A stretch of DNA of 50,485 bases from Paludibacteraceae bacterium (GCA_017444065.1 JAFSXJ010000025.1:1-50485); one strand, 5' to 3'; numbered from the stretch's first letter, positions 41,709 to 50,485 are shown. The notes: generated by a model not told the origin, from the sequence alone. Numbers and translations are program-made.

Positions 41709-42917
41709 ATGAAACGATTTAACATACCTTTCTCACCGCCGGATATGACTGAGGCGGAAGCAAGTGAAGTACGTGACGCCATTTTGTCCGGCTGGATTAC
41801 CACCGGTCCGCGCACCAAGGAGTTGGAGCGCCAGATAGCCGCTTACGTTGGAACGGAGCGTGCCGTGTGCCTGAATTCACAGACCGCCTGTGCCGAGATG
41901 GCACTACGTCTGTTAGGTATAGGTCGCGGCGACGAGGTTATTGTGCCGGCTTATACGTACACCGCTTCGGCATCGGTTGTGTGGCATGTGGGCGCGACGA
42001 TTGTGTTTGTTGATATTCAATCGGATCGTCTGGAGATGGATTATGATGCCGTGGAGGCTGCTATAACCGAACGCACGAAGGCCATCATCCCTGTTGATTT
42101 GGCAGGTATACCGTGTGATTATGACCGGCTGTTTGCCATTGCAGAGCGTAAGCAAGGACTGTTCCGCCCTTCCAGTGAGTTGCAGCGTGCGATAGGTCGT
42201 ATAGCCATCTGCGCGGATGCAGCGCACGCTTTTGGTGCCTCGTGGCACGGGCGGATGGTTGGAAGCATAGCGGACTTCAGTGCGTTCAGTTTCCACGCCG
42301 TGAAGAACTTCACCACGGCGGAAGGCGGAGCACTCACCTGGCGTACAATACCTGGCATTGACAACGAGGCGTTGTACCACCAGTTGCAACTGCTGTCACT
42401 GCACGGTCAATCCAAGGACGCCCTGGCTAAGACGCAACTCGGCGCGTGGGAGTACGATATAGTGGGCCCGTGGTACAAGTGCAACATGACGGATATCATG
42501 GCAGCTCTCGGTCTGGTGCAGATGAAGCGCTATCCGTCTCTTCTGGCGCGCCGGCGCGAGATAATCGAGCGTTACGATGCCGCCTTCAAACCATTGGGTG
42601 TTGAGGTGCTCAGCCATTATACCGACGATCACCTGTCGTCCGGTCACCTCTACCTGACGCGTATACCGGGGGCTACGCTCGAGCAGCGACAGGCTGTCAT
42701 CGTAGCAATGGCGGAGCGGGGTATAGTCACCAACGTGCACTACAAACCACTTCCGATGATGACCGCGTACAAGCAACTCGGTTTTGATATTGCTGACTAT
42801 CCGAACGCCTATGCTCACTTCGCCAATGAGGTGACATTGCCGCTTCATACGCGTCTGACAGACGAAGAGGTGGATTATATTATTGAGCAATACAGTAATG
42901 TGATTGCCAACAGATAA
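41709..42917 (+). CDS. DegT/DnrJ/EryC1/StrS-family sugar aminotransferase
   Basis: A 402-residue PLP enzyme that aminates a 4-keto (or 3-keto) nucleotide sugar. Signature stretches: SGWITTGPRTKELERQIAAY, AYTYTASASVVWHVGA, ADAAHAFGA and the Schiff-base lysine in SFHAVKNFTTAEGG (Lys199). It lies directly before a PglC-like transferase and a PglF-like dehydratase, so the substrate is probably UDP-4-keto-6-deoxy-GlcNAc, as for PglE. An ATG 1 base after the preceding stop is the start. Confidence 0.92.
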   Translation: MKRFNIPFSPPDMTEAEASEVRDAILSGWITTGPRTKELERQIAAYVGTERAVCLNSQTACAEMALRLLGIGRGDEVIVPAYTYTASASVVWHVGATIVFVDIQSDRLEMDYDAVEAAITERTKAIIPVDLAGIPCDYDRLFAIAERKQGLFRPSSELQRAIGRIAICADAAHAFGASWHGRMVGSIADFSAFSFHAVKNFTTAEGGALTWRTIPGIDNEALYHQLQLLSLHGQSKDALAKTQLGAWEYDIVGPWYKCNMTDIMAALGLVQMKRYPSLLARRREIIERYDAAFKPLGVEVLSHYTDDHLSSGHLYLTRIPGATLEQRQAVIVAMAERGIVTNVHYKPLPMMTAYKQLGFDIADYPNAYAHFANEVTLPLHTRLTDEEVDYIIEQYSNVIANR

Positions 42918-42928
42918 AAATCCTGCCG

Positions 42929-43516
42929 ATGATTCGATTCTGTGATATTGTTTTCAGCCTGTTGGGACTTGTATTATTGTCTCCGTTGTTCCTGATTGTG
43001 GCGTTGTGGATCGTGCTGGATGACCCCGGGCCGGTGTTCTATCGTCAGCAGAGGGTAGGCAAGGACGGCAAGGACTTCTACCTGCTAAAGTTCCGCTCGA
43101 TGCGCATAGGTGCGGACAAGATGAGTCTGATTACAATAGGTGAACGCGACCCACGTGTGACGCGTGCGGGTTACTACCTGCGTAAGTACAAACTGGACGA
43201 ACTGCCGCAATTGTGGAACGTGTTCACAGGCGACATGTCGCTTGTCGGCCCGCGACCGGAAGTAAGGCACTATGTGGACACCTATACCGACGAGCAACGA
43301 CGCGTGCTGTCAGTGCGTCCCGGAATAACGGATTATGCGTCCATCGAATATATCGACGAGAACGCTATTCTGGCAAAGGCTGACAATCCCGACAAGACGT
43401 ATATAGAGCAAATCATTCCGGCCAAGATTGCACTGAACATGCGGTATATCAACCACCGGACAACAGGTGAGTACCTGAAGATAATTTTTCTAACATTCGC
43501 AAACATAATACGATAA
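42929..43516 (+). CDS. initiating sugar-phosphate transferase (PglC/WcaJ family)
   Basis: A 195-residue monotopic phosphoglycosyl transferase of the small PglC type. It has one N-terminal hydrophobic re-entrant segment (about 6-28), then FYRQQRVGKDGKDFYLLKFR, RDPRVTRAGYYLRKYKLDEL (the catalytic DE-type motif) and MSLVGPRPEVRHYV. It moves a sugar 1-phosphate from UDP-sugar to undecaprenyl phosphate and so begins the repeat unit. Likely donor is the amino sugar made by the neighbouring PglE- and PglF-like enzymes. Confidence 0.94.
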   Translation: MIRFCDIVFSLLGLVLLSPLFLIVALWIVLDDPGPVFYRQQRVGKDGKDFYLLKFRSMRIGADKMSLITIGERDPRVTRAGYYLRKYKLDELPQLWNVFTGDMSLVGPRPEVRHYVDTYTDEQRRVLSVRPGITDYASIEYIDENAILAKADNPDKTYIEQIIPAKIALNMRYINHRTTGEYLKIIFLTFANIIR

Positions 43517-43517
43517 T

Positions 43518-45470
43518 ATGAAACATAAGTTTTCCGAACTCAAACGTTCAGACATATTCAGTCATGTGACTAATCTGACCTACCTGCCCAAGTGGGGAGT
43601 GCTGCTGATAGATATGCTGCTGGCACTGATTGCGTATGTCGTCAGTTACATGATCAGTTACAACCTTGCAGGCCTGCATGTGGAAAAAGGCGTGCTGGCC
43701 ATCTGGCAGCAGGCGGCAATCATTATGGCGTGCCAGGCGTTGGCGTTCTGGTTGTTCCACACGTATTCGGGTATATTGCGTTTCTCGACGTTTGTCGATG
43801 CCACGAAGGTCGTGTTCGCCGTGCTGTGCGCCAGCCTGGTGCCTGTAATCGTGAACAGCGTCGTGCGTTACGTGACGGGCACCAGCCTGCTACTGAATTC
43901 TATCCTTTATACGTATGTCTTTGTCGGTATAGTACTGCTGGTGACCTGGCGTGTGACCATCAAACTGAGCTTTGAGTACATGTCGCACCATGGTCCGGGC
44001 ACTCGTCCTGTTATGATTTACGGCACGCAGTCCGCCGGTCTGGCGATAGCCAAGATGCTCAACTCCAGTATGGACAGTCCCTACCGTCCCGTAGGCTTTC
44101 TGGCTGATGCCGAAGACAACGTCAAGCATGAACTGTTGGGACTGAAGGTGTACGTGAAAGATGAGAACATCATCCGCCTGCTCGAAGCAAAAGAGGTGCA
44201 GGATATCATCGTTTCGCCGCTAAAGATGAAGCATATCACGCCGGCGAAAGACCTGGCGGTGTTCCTTGACAGCGACATACGGATTCTAACCACACCGTAC
44301 TTCACTGACTTCCACGAGGATGAGAACGAGGAGATGACCCAGAAGATCGGTAGCATCGAGTCGATTAAGGTGGAAGACCTGCTTGAGCGGCCTGAGATAC
44401 ATATCAATACCGACAACGTGCACCAGGTAATCAGCGGCAAGGTGGTCATGGTTACGGGAGCAGCAGGGTCTATCGGCAGCGAAATTGTACGTCAGGTGTC
44501 GAAGTTCAAGCCGCGGCTGATAGTGCTGGCGGAGATAGCCGAGTCGCCGCTGCACGACCTGAGCCTTGACTTGAGCAAGGACTTCCCCAAGCAGCCCTAT
44601 GCGCGCGTAATAACTGATGTACGCAACCGCGAGATGCTCCGCGAGGTATTTGAGGAGTATCATCCGCAAATCATCTTCCACGCTGCGGCGTACAAGCATG
44701 TGCCGCTGATGGAGGAGTATCCGACCCAGGCTATTCTGGCGAATGTGCTCGGCACGAAGAATGTGGCCGACCTGGCTGTTGAGCACGGTGCGGAACGATT
44801 CGTGATGATTAGCACCGACAAGGCGGTGAACCCCACGAACGTCATGGGCGCATCGAAGCGCATAGCGGAGATATATGTTCAGTCGCTGTTCCGCAAGCTC
44901 TCTGCCGGCGATGCTTCGGTCACGAAGTTCATCACCACACGCTTCGGTAATGTGCTGGGAAGCAACGGCAGTGTCGTGCCGTTCTTCAAGAAGCAGATTG
45001 CAGCCGGCGGACCGGTGACGGTGACGCATCCCGACATCATCCGTTACTTCATGACTATTCCCGAAGCGTCCAGTCTGGTGCTTGAGGCATCTACCTTGGG
45101 CAACGGCGGGGAGATATTCTGCTTCGATATGGGCGCACCGGTGAAGATTGCCGACCTGGCGAAGAACATGATTCGTTTGGCCGGTTACCGTCCCGGCAAG
45201 GATATAAAGATTGTATATACCGGTCTGCGTCCTGGCGAGAAGCTTTACGAAGAGCTGCTCAACCAGAAAGAGCTGACCATACCAACATCTAATGAGAAGA
45301 TTATGGTTGCCAATGTGCGCGAGAACGACTACGACAAGATGTCCAAACTGATTGACGAACTTATCGTTTCGGCGCAGAAGGGGTTGGCGTTCCCGTCCGT
45401 GAAGCTAATGAAGAAGATTGTGCCGGAGTACCACAGCCGCAATTCCATCTACGAGCAACTTGACAAATAA
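43518..45470 (+). CDS. UDP-GlcNAc 4,6-dehydratase, PglF/WbpM (CapD) type
   Basis: A 650-residue membrane enzyme. Four N-terminal spans (about residues 20-170), a nucleotide-binding CoA-like domain (VMIYGTQSAGLAIAKML), then the extended-SDR dehydratase from about residue 308 (VMVTGAAGSIGSEIVRQ, ILANVLGTKNVADLA, MISTDKAVNPTNVMGASKR). The Met in place of the usual catalytic Tyr (VMGASK) is normal for this subgroup. It makes UDP-4-keto-6-deoxy-GlcNAc, the substrate for the aminotransferase at 41,709. It follows the PglC-like gene by 1 base. Confidence 0.95.
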   Translation: MKHKFSELKRSDIFSHVTNLTYLPKWGVLLIDMLLALIAYVVSYMISYNLAGLHVEKGVLAIWQQAAIIMACQALAFWLFHTYSGILRFSTFVDATKVVFAVLCASLVPVIVNSVVRYVTGTSLLLNSILYTYVFVGIVLLVTWRVTIKLSFEYMSHHGPGTRPVMIYGTQSAGLAIAKMLNSSMDSPYRPVGFLADAEDNVKHELLGLKVYVKDENIIRLLEAKEVQDIIVSPLKMKHITPAKDLAVFLDSDIRILTTPYFTDFHEDENEEMTQKIGSIESIKVEDLLERPEIHINTDNVHQVISGKVVMVTGAAGSIGSEIVRQVSKFKPRLIVLAEIAESPLHDLSLDLSKDFPKQPYARVITDVRNREMLREVFEEYHPQIIFHAAAYKHVPLMEEYPTQAILANVLGTKNVADLAVEHGAERFVMISTDKAVNPTNVMGASKRIAEIYVQSLFRKLSAGDASVTKFITTRFGNVLGSNGSVVPFFKKQIAAGGPVTVTHPDIIRYFMTIPEASSLVLEASTLGNGGEIFCFDMGAPVKIADLAKNMIRLAGYRPGKDIKIVYTGLRPGEKLYEELLNQKELTIPTSNEKIMVANVRENDYDKMSKLIDELIVSAQKGLAFPSVKLMKKIVPEYHSRNSIYEQLDK

Positions 45471-45510
45471 TCTGATTACTGATTTCTGAAAACTGATAAC
45501 TCACATATAT

Positions 45511-46470
45511 ATGCAAGAATTTCAAGTATTTGACTGGGCAGCCATAGGTGCCCGTATCCGTGAGAAACGGGTGTTTCTGTATTGGTTCATACCTGTTACA
45601 TTCATCTTGGTATGGGCATTGACGTTCAGCGTGCCCAACTACTTCACCAGCGAAATAGCACTTTCCACCGAGATGGTTCATTCGGAAGAGGGCTACCGTT
45701 CATTCACGCTCAACCGTCCAGAGAACTTTGACCTCGGGCTCTCGGCTATTGCGTACTCTATCTCACCGGATGACTATGTGACCCTTGTGGCTTCTACCGA
45801 CTTTATCTGCCGTGTGCTCGCAACGCCTGTCATGACGGCTGATACCAGCTTCACCGGTACGTATTACGAGTACCTCGAAACGCAGAACCGCTATCCTTGG
45901 CACAAAGCTCTCGTACGCCTCATGCGTGGTAAGAAGAACGCTGAGGTCGGTGAGCCGTTGCCGGAATTGGACCCGTTCTTCCCGCGTGGAAGAGTAGCAG
46001 AGGCTATAGGGCTTGCGCAGAAGAACATTAGCTGCTATGTCGATCGTCAGACCAAACTCACTACGCTCACTATCAAGGCGCAAGACCCGTTGGTGGCAGC
46101 ACTGGTCGCGCAATCAGCTGCGGAGATACTCAAGCAGGTTACTTCGGAATATTATCTTGATAAGACAGAACGCGTCTATGAGCACCTTGAGCAGCAGATC
46201 GTTTTTGTGCACGATCAGTACCTTGAGGCTCTCAAGAGTGGTGACAAGGCGTATGCCGACATGCTCAACGAGGCGCATCAGTCGTTCTCACGACAGGCGA
46301 TCCTCCTCAATGCACAGATGCGTTACTACCAGATCTTCACTACCCTGAGCAATGCATCCGTGCCTACCGAGAAAGCCGGGCCGCACCACCTATCTGTAGC
46401 GTTCATTGCTACCATACTCATCGGCCTGATCGCGCTATGTATTATTTGCCGCAAGGAACTGTTTGGCTAA
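45511..46470 (+). CDS. chain-length determinant (Wzz-like) protein 2
   Basis: A 319-residue polysaccharide co-polymerase with spans near residues 25-43 (VFLYWFIPVTFILVWALTF) and 293-313, and a periplasmic helical domain in between. It shares with Wzz-like protein 1 the opening architecture and the central patterns (TGTYYEYLETQNRYPWHKAL compared with YYDYLRTQHKFVFWKRLKYK; QKNISCYVDRQT compared with QQNIDCKIDKKT) and the end ASVPTEKAGPHH compared with ASVPKKHSGPKR, so it is a diverged paralogue. It is 40 bases after the dehydratase gene, behind a short run of repeated ACTGAT-like words. Confidence 0.88.
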   Translation: MQEFQVFDWAAIGARIREKRVFLYWFIPVTFILVWALTFSVPNYFTSEIALSTEMVHSEEGYRSFTLNRPENFDLGLSAIAYSISPDDYVTLVASTDFICRVLATPVMTADTSFTGTYYEYLETQNRYPWHKALVRLMRGKKNAEVGEPLPELDPFFPRGRVAEAIGLAQKNISCYVDRQTKLTTLTIKAQDPLVAALVAQSAAEILKQVTSEYYLDKTERVYEHLEQQIVFVHDQYLEALKSGDKAYADMLNEAHQSFSRQAILLNAQMRYYQIFTTLSNASVPTEKAGPHHLSVAFIATILIGLIALCIICRKELFG

Positions 46471-46488
46471 TCATTCATTCGTTCAATC

Positions 46489-47718
46489 GTGCAAAACGCT
46501 CGCGTTAATAGGTTGCTGTTTATCTTGGCCTTCATCGTTATGTTGGCGAGGGGATTTCTCTTTACGGGTGCTTTGCCGCTGGTGCACTTTGCGCTGCTTG
46601 CGGCTAAGTTCGCCCTCGTGCCTGTGGCGGTTATTCTTGTGCTGCGCACGCCGGGTAAGCCTACGGCTGTTGACCTCGGGCTGCTCGTTTATGCTGTGGC
46701 GATGTATGTCTGCTGCCTGATTAACCATACGCAGATTCTGACTATCACCCTCATGGCGCTGGATATATTCATCTTCTGGGCACTTTGCCGGTGGTTCTTT
46801 GTCCGTCGTTCGCTCTTTCCCCTCAAGGCCACAACGCTCATCCTGCTTGTGTTCATAGCTTTGAATTTTGTCCTCTTGCTCTGGCGCCCGGGAGGCTTGT
46901 GGAAGTATGAGGTTAATGGCAAGATGTACTTCCTGCTCGGAGGCAACTACAACAATATGGGCAAGGCATTGTTCTTCGCACTGGTGAGCAATATGCTCCT
47001 GCTACGGCTCTTGCCACACGACGAATACCGCCAACGATGGTTCTACCGTGTGGTGCTCGTAACGCTTGTGCTGCTGTCTGCCGCTACGCTCGTGATCGTC
47101 GGTTCGACGACCTCATTTGTAGGAATCTCTCTCATTCTTGCTTTTGGTGTGCTCATGCTCCTCACAGCGTATCACCGATCTCGTCTCTCCACGCTCCGCA
47201 TACTGAGCGTAGTGCTCTTCGTTGCTGTATATTTTGCCTTGCAGTCATGGGCGGTGTTCCGCGATCAGGATACCGATGCGCCGCGCACGGAGTACTTCGT
47301 CGAACATGTGCTCAAGAAGGACCTTACGTTCACCCTCCGTACACACGTCTGGAATGCCTCCAAACGTCTTATCGAACGTCAGCCTGTTGTCGGCTACGGC
47401 GAGCACGATGACCAGTGGTACCAGCTCGAACTCGAAGGACTGACCACGCACAACCTCGTCTTGCATATCTTGCTCAAGGGTGGCTGGGTCTGCCTCTCCG
47501 CGTTTATCCTGTTGCTGCTCACAACGCATCTACACCTGTCATCCCTCGCCCGTCACTCGTCACCGGTCGCCCGAGACGTAGGATTTATCCTGTTGTTTGC
47601 CCTCTGGACGTACCTCTTTATGCAGATCTTTGAGACCTATTCGTTCTACTCAATGTCGATACTGTTCATCTATGTCTCCTGCCTCGGGTATGTCTTGCCC
47701 GAAACCTCCGATAACTGA
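46489..47718 (+). CDS. O-antigen polymerase/ligase-family protein 2
   Basis: A 409-residue, 10-12 span membrane protein that starts at GTG 46,489, 18 bases after Wzz-like 2. The large loop has RTHVWNASKRLIERQPVVGY and LTTHNLVLHILLKGG, the Wzy_C/ligase pattern. It shares GLWKY/GLWTD then LLGGNYNNMG with the first copy (33,204). One of the two is expected to polymerise repeats; the other could be a second polymerase or a ligase to lipid A-core. Sequence alone does not decide. Last gene of the polysaccharide operon. Confidence 0.85.
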   Translation: MQNARVNRLLFILAFIVMLARGFLFTGALPLVHFALLAAKFALVPVAVILVLRTPGKPTAVDLGLLVYAVAMYVCCLINHTQILTITLMALDIFIFWALCRWFFVRRSLFPLKATTLILLVFIALNFVLLLWRPGGLWKYEVNGKMYFLLGGNYNNMGKALFFALVSNMLLLRLLPHDEYRQRWFYRVVLVTLVLLSAATLVIVGSTTSFVGISLILAFGVLMLLTAYHRSRLSTLRILSVVLFVAVYFALQSWAVFRDQDTDAPRTEYFVEHVLKKDLTFTLRTHVWNASKRLIERQPVVGYGEHDDQWYQLELEGLTTHNLVLHILLKGGWVCLSAFILLLLTTHLHLSSLARHSSPVARDVGFILLFALWTYLFMQIFETYSFYSMSILFIYVSCLGYVLPETSDN

Positions 47719-47801
47719 TTTTTTGTGTTCACCTTTTCGGGAGTAAGTTGAGAGTAAGATTATGCAAATTTGTATAGCATATACAAAAAGTACAAAAAAT
47801 A

Positions 47802-47833
47802 TTTGCAAATGTCATTTATTTTTCGTATCTTTG
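47802..47833 (+). promoter_or_regulatory. promoter of the BspA-like protein gene
   Basis: TTTG (47,802-47,805), 20 bases, TATCTTTG (47,826-47,833). Transcription should start near 47,840, giving a leader of about 48 bases. This separates the gene from the polysaccharide operon. Confidence 0.8.
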
Positions 47834-47887
47834 TAGGCTGAATAAGTATAACATTTTTTTGCTAACGCAATAAATACAGCCATCAAT

Positions 47888-50485
47888 ATGAGACGCTCAA
47901 TCCTATTACTCGCCTTGACGCTACTGGCCAACACTTCACTCCTCGCCCAATCGGAGCTGCAAAGCGGCACCATTGATGATGGAGGTATTTCCTGGATACT
48001 GACCGACGATTACGTCCTGACTATCGCCGGCGATGGCGTGATTAGCGACTACAGCTCGGCATCATCCGTGCCCTGGTATAACTACCGCACGCAGATAACA
48101 ACCGTCAAGTTGGCAGGTTATATCACTTCGATTGGCAAGTACACCTTCTATAACCACACGGCGTTGAAGTCAATCTATTGCGTCAGCACTACGCCGGCTA
48201 CCCTGATGTCGAACACCTTCAGCAGCAGTCAGCTGACCCAGATAACCGCCTATGTGCCCGAGGATGCAATGAGCCTATACCAGAGTGAGCAGTATTGGAG
48301 CCAGATGACCATAGCTGTCAACCCCGACCTTACGACGGGCGGCACGAGCGAAGCATACCTGTCAGGAATCTATCTGGACGGGGTGGTGTTAGATGGGTTT
48401 GACCCGATGATATTCTCGTATCAGGTTTCTTTACCTTCCGGCACGACGAACTACCCCAATGTTACGTACACACTCAACGACGAGAGTCTGCAGGTCACGG
48501 TTGACCAGCCCTCGTCCGACAATCCGCAAGCCACACTCACCGTCACAACCTCCGATGGCTCGCTGACGAACACGTATGCTGTTGCTTTCACAATCGAGAA
48601 CAGCGGCACAACCACCCTCACAGGCTACGGCATACTTATTAACAGCGACAGAGTGGTGACTACAGAAGAGGCAGGAACGGATACGAACGGCAGACAGCAG
48701 TATCTCGCACATGCACAACTCAATGCCTACGACACTATCCGGATTATCGACCTGACAAACAACAACGCCACATGGATGGTAGAGCTTGATGCTGCCAGTG
48801 TCAGTGGTTTTGAGGGTAGTGCATCCTTGGGCTATTTGGTGTGTACTGTGGCTGGATGCTACGATTGTTATATCAAGCTCAAGTATGAGGATGACCAACT
48901 CTACATAGGTGCAGGTACGGATGGATGCTCGGAAGGTGTGTATTACCCAATCAACAATGGCACCGGCACAACCACAACTGCTGCCTATTACCTGATAGGC
49001 AACGCCGAGGAACTTGGTGCATGGAGCTTGGCAGACGCCAAGCCGCTCAGCCAGACGAACGACACAACAATCATTCTCGCCGCGGGCTTGTACTCCTTCA
49101 AGGTGCTACCGCAGAATACGAGTTGGGATGGCGCTATGGGATTTTCGGCACTGAATACCGGATGCACGGATAACATAGCCACTGACGTAGATGACAATAT
49201 TGTCATCACTCTTGCAGAGGAAGGCAGCGTTTATGTGCAGTGCGACGGGCAGATGATATGCGTAAGCGGAAGCTTTGCACCCACCAGTTCGACCGTTCAC
49301 TTCACGGCGACAGTTGCACCGGAGGAGGCGGGATACGTGTCGTACACCGATCAGGATTTCCCGCGCGGTACGACGATTGAGCTGACAGCAAGCATCAGCA
49401 CCGGCGGATGGATGTTCGACCGCTGGTCAGATAATGACAGTTGGGACAACCCGCGATCCATCTATCTGGACAAAGACACAACAATCACGGCTATCTTCTC
49501 GCCGGGAGAGTATGGCATACAGGTGAACGGCAGCGAGGTGATTGAAGGCACGTACACAGGCCGCGTATCCGATGGCTCGTACATAGGTCAGTTCCTCGTT
49601 ACCACTAACCTGCAGGCAGGCGACCAGATACAGATAATCAATCTCTTCCATGGCGACAACAGCACATGGCGACCAGAGCTGGAGGATGGCGGAGTATCGG
49701 GAAACTTCACCGTAGGCGACAGCGAACTTATATGTAACACCGCCGGCTGCTACTCCATCTATATAAAGATTGCCTACGGGCAAAGTAGCGACTACGTGTA
49801 TATTGCTAACGGCGATGGCTGTAGCAACGGTGAATACGTTTACTCCCTCGTGGGCTCGGCAGCCCTCTTTGGCAACGAATGGGATGTATCAGACTCTACC
49901 ACCGAGATGACTCTGCAAGCCGAAGCAGGTAACTACACCTACCTGATTGATTCTGTCAGTCTTGCCGCCGATACAACCTACGAGTACAAGGTTATCAGCA
50001 ACCATGCCTGGAACGTACGGGAGTACCCCTCACTCTCCGATAACTACCAGCTTACCGTTGAGCAAGCAGGCGTATATTCTATAATTTTTATTCTTGACCC
50101 GAATACCGGTTGTACTGCCACCACCAACTATCTCCACGCACTCATTCAAGGTTGCGAAGTAGTTCAAGGCACCTGCGGCGCACAAGGCGACAACCTCACA
50201 TGGTCTCTCTCTTGTGACAGCGTGCTCACCATCAGCGGCTCAGGTGCCATGGCGGACTATTCCGGCAGCAGCGATGTCCCCTGGCACGACTATGCCGCGC
50301 AAATCACAAGCATCGTTCTGGACAATGGCGTCACGACTATTGGCGCACATGCCTTCCATGGTTTGGAGGGACTAATTCAAATTACTTTGCCTGATTCCTT
50401 GCAGACAATTAGTAACAATGCCTTTGAGGGTTGCCGCAAGTTGCGTTCTATTTCTATTCCTTCCACAGTAACTGATATCAATAAC
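47888..50485 (+). CDS. large secreted BspA-like leucine-rich-repeat surface protein (5' part)
   Basis: 866 codons are inside the window, uninterrupted, and the frame runs off the edge. Signal peptide residues 1-21 (ends LLAQ). Residues about 26-95 (SWILTDDYVLTIAGDGVISD, PWYNYRTQITTVKLAG) form a module that recurs at about 757-835 (LTWSLSCDSVLTISGSGAMA, PWHDYAAQITSIVLDNGVTT) and there leads into typical BspA leucine-rich repeats (ITLPDSLQTISNNAFEGCRK). Between them are two copies of an about 105-residue beta-rich module (from about 246 and 542), each followed by a starch-binding-like stretch, and an InlB-type repeat at about 467-539 (GGWMFDRWSDNDSWDN, TITAIF). Expected at the cell surface, possibly in adhesion or glycan binding. 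C-terminal secretion signal not in view. Confidence 0.88.
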   Translation, partial: MRRSILLLALTLLANTSLLAQSELQSGTIDDGGISWILTDDYVLTIAGDGVISDYSSASSVPWYNYRTQITTVKLAGYITSIGKYTFYNHTALKSIYCVSTTPATLMSNTFSSSQLTQITAYVPEDAMSLYQSEQYWSQMTIAVNPDLTTGGTSEAYLSGIYLDGVVLDGFDPMIFSYQVSLPSGTTNYPNVTYTLNDESLQVTVDQPSSDNPQATLTVTTSDGSLTNTYAVAFTIENSGTTTLTGYGILINSDRVVTTEEAGTDTNGRQQYLAHAQLNAYDTIRIIDLTNNNATWMVELDAASVSGFEGSASLGYLVCTVAGCYDCYIKLKYEDDQLYIGAGTDGCSEGVYYPINNGTGTTTTAAYYLIGNAEELGAWSLADAKPLSQTNDTTIILAAGLYSFKVLPQNTSWDGAMGFSALNTGCTDNIATDVDDNIVITLAEEGSVYVQCDGQMICVSGSFAPTSSTVHFTATVAPEEAGYVSYTDQDFPRGTTIELTASISTGGWMFDRWSDNDSWDNPRSIYLDKDTTITAIFSPGEYGIQVNGSEVIEGTYTGRVSDGSYIGQFLVTTNLQAGDQIQIINLFHGDNSTWRPELEDGGVSGNFTVGDSELICNTAGCYSIYIKIAYGQSSDYVYIANGDGCSNGEYVYSLVGSAALFGNEWDVSDSTTEMTLQAEAGNYTYLIDSVSLAADTTYEYKVISNHAWNVREYPSLSDNYQLTVEQAGVYSIIFILDPNTGCTATTNYLHALIQGCEVVQGTCGAQGDNLTWSLSCDSVLTISGSGAMADYSGSSDVPWHDYAAQITSIVLDNGVTTIGAHAFHGLEGLIQITLPDSLQTISNNAFEGCRKLRSISIPSTVTDINN

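Overview
The window comes from a member of the Bacteroidota, most likely order Bacteroidales. Evidence: a SusC/SusD pair with a HExxH lipoprotein of the TonB-associated type and a DUF4302 lipoprotein; a hemD/DUF4271/rnpA/yidD cluster; lipoproteins with short lipoboxes; and at least six matches to the Bacteroidota housekeeping promoter (TTTG or CTTG, exactly 20 bases, then TAnnTTTG or close to it). No rRNA, CRISPR array or intact mobile element was seen. The organism cannot be named to genus from sequence alone.

Layout. (1) 1-22.5 kb is almost all on the minus strand. From right to left it holds an ECF sigma factor with two small membrane proteins, a DUF59/lpxH/mazG operon, an M16 peptidase, a SusC/SusD-type uptake operon with three accessory exported proteins, the LOG/DUF4271/hemD/rnpA/yidD/trmD run, a CotH-like kinase with a zinc-peptidase lipoprotein, and a small unknown gene. 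A tRNA-Leu(UAG) lies on the plus strand at 18.46 kb. A scrap of a DNA adenine methyltransferase lies just beyond the peptidase gene. (2) 20.65-21.14 kb is a gene-free stretch with two back-to-back promoters, a possible small RNA and a striking array of 11-bp repeats. (3) 22.7-47.7 kb is one long plus-strand surface polysaccharide locus of 20 genes, starting from a good promoter at 22,669-22,700. (4) From 47.9 kb to the window edge there is the 5' part of a very large secreted BspA-like protein with its own promoter.

The polysaccharide locus has all parts of a Wzx/Wzy system: two nucleotide-sugar dehydrogenases (TviB- and Ugd-like), a multi-SLBB export protein, two chain-length proteins, two flippases in tandem, two polymerase/ligase-like proteins, a PglC-like initiating transferase with PglE- and PglF-like partners for a di-amino or amino deoxy sugar, and several glycosyltransferases. 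Its most notable part is a ribitol-phosphate module: a cytidylyltransferase/SDR fusion of the Bcs1/Acs1 type (CDP-ribitol synthesis), a TagF-type polyol-phosphate transferase and a LicD/fukutin-type transferase. Together they predict a surface glycan with polyol phosphate, a teichoic-acid-like chemistry in a Gram-negative gut-type bacterium. Five genes from the second flippase to the acyltransferase (30.6-36.1 kb) are visibly AT-richer than the flanks and are joined by 4-base stop/start overlaps, which suggests a cassette brought in by recombination at the duplicated flippase.

A second theme is short repeats. A 22-bp motif sits at the 3' ends of mazG and the DUF59 gene, where it supplies the stop codon, and inside lpxH, where it reads through in frame; mazG has a related-looking in-frame insert. 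An ~22-bp triple repeat fills the untranslated leader of the polysaccharide operon.
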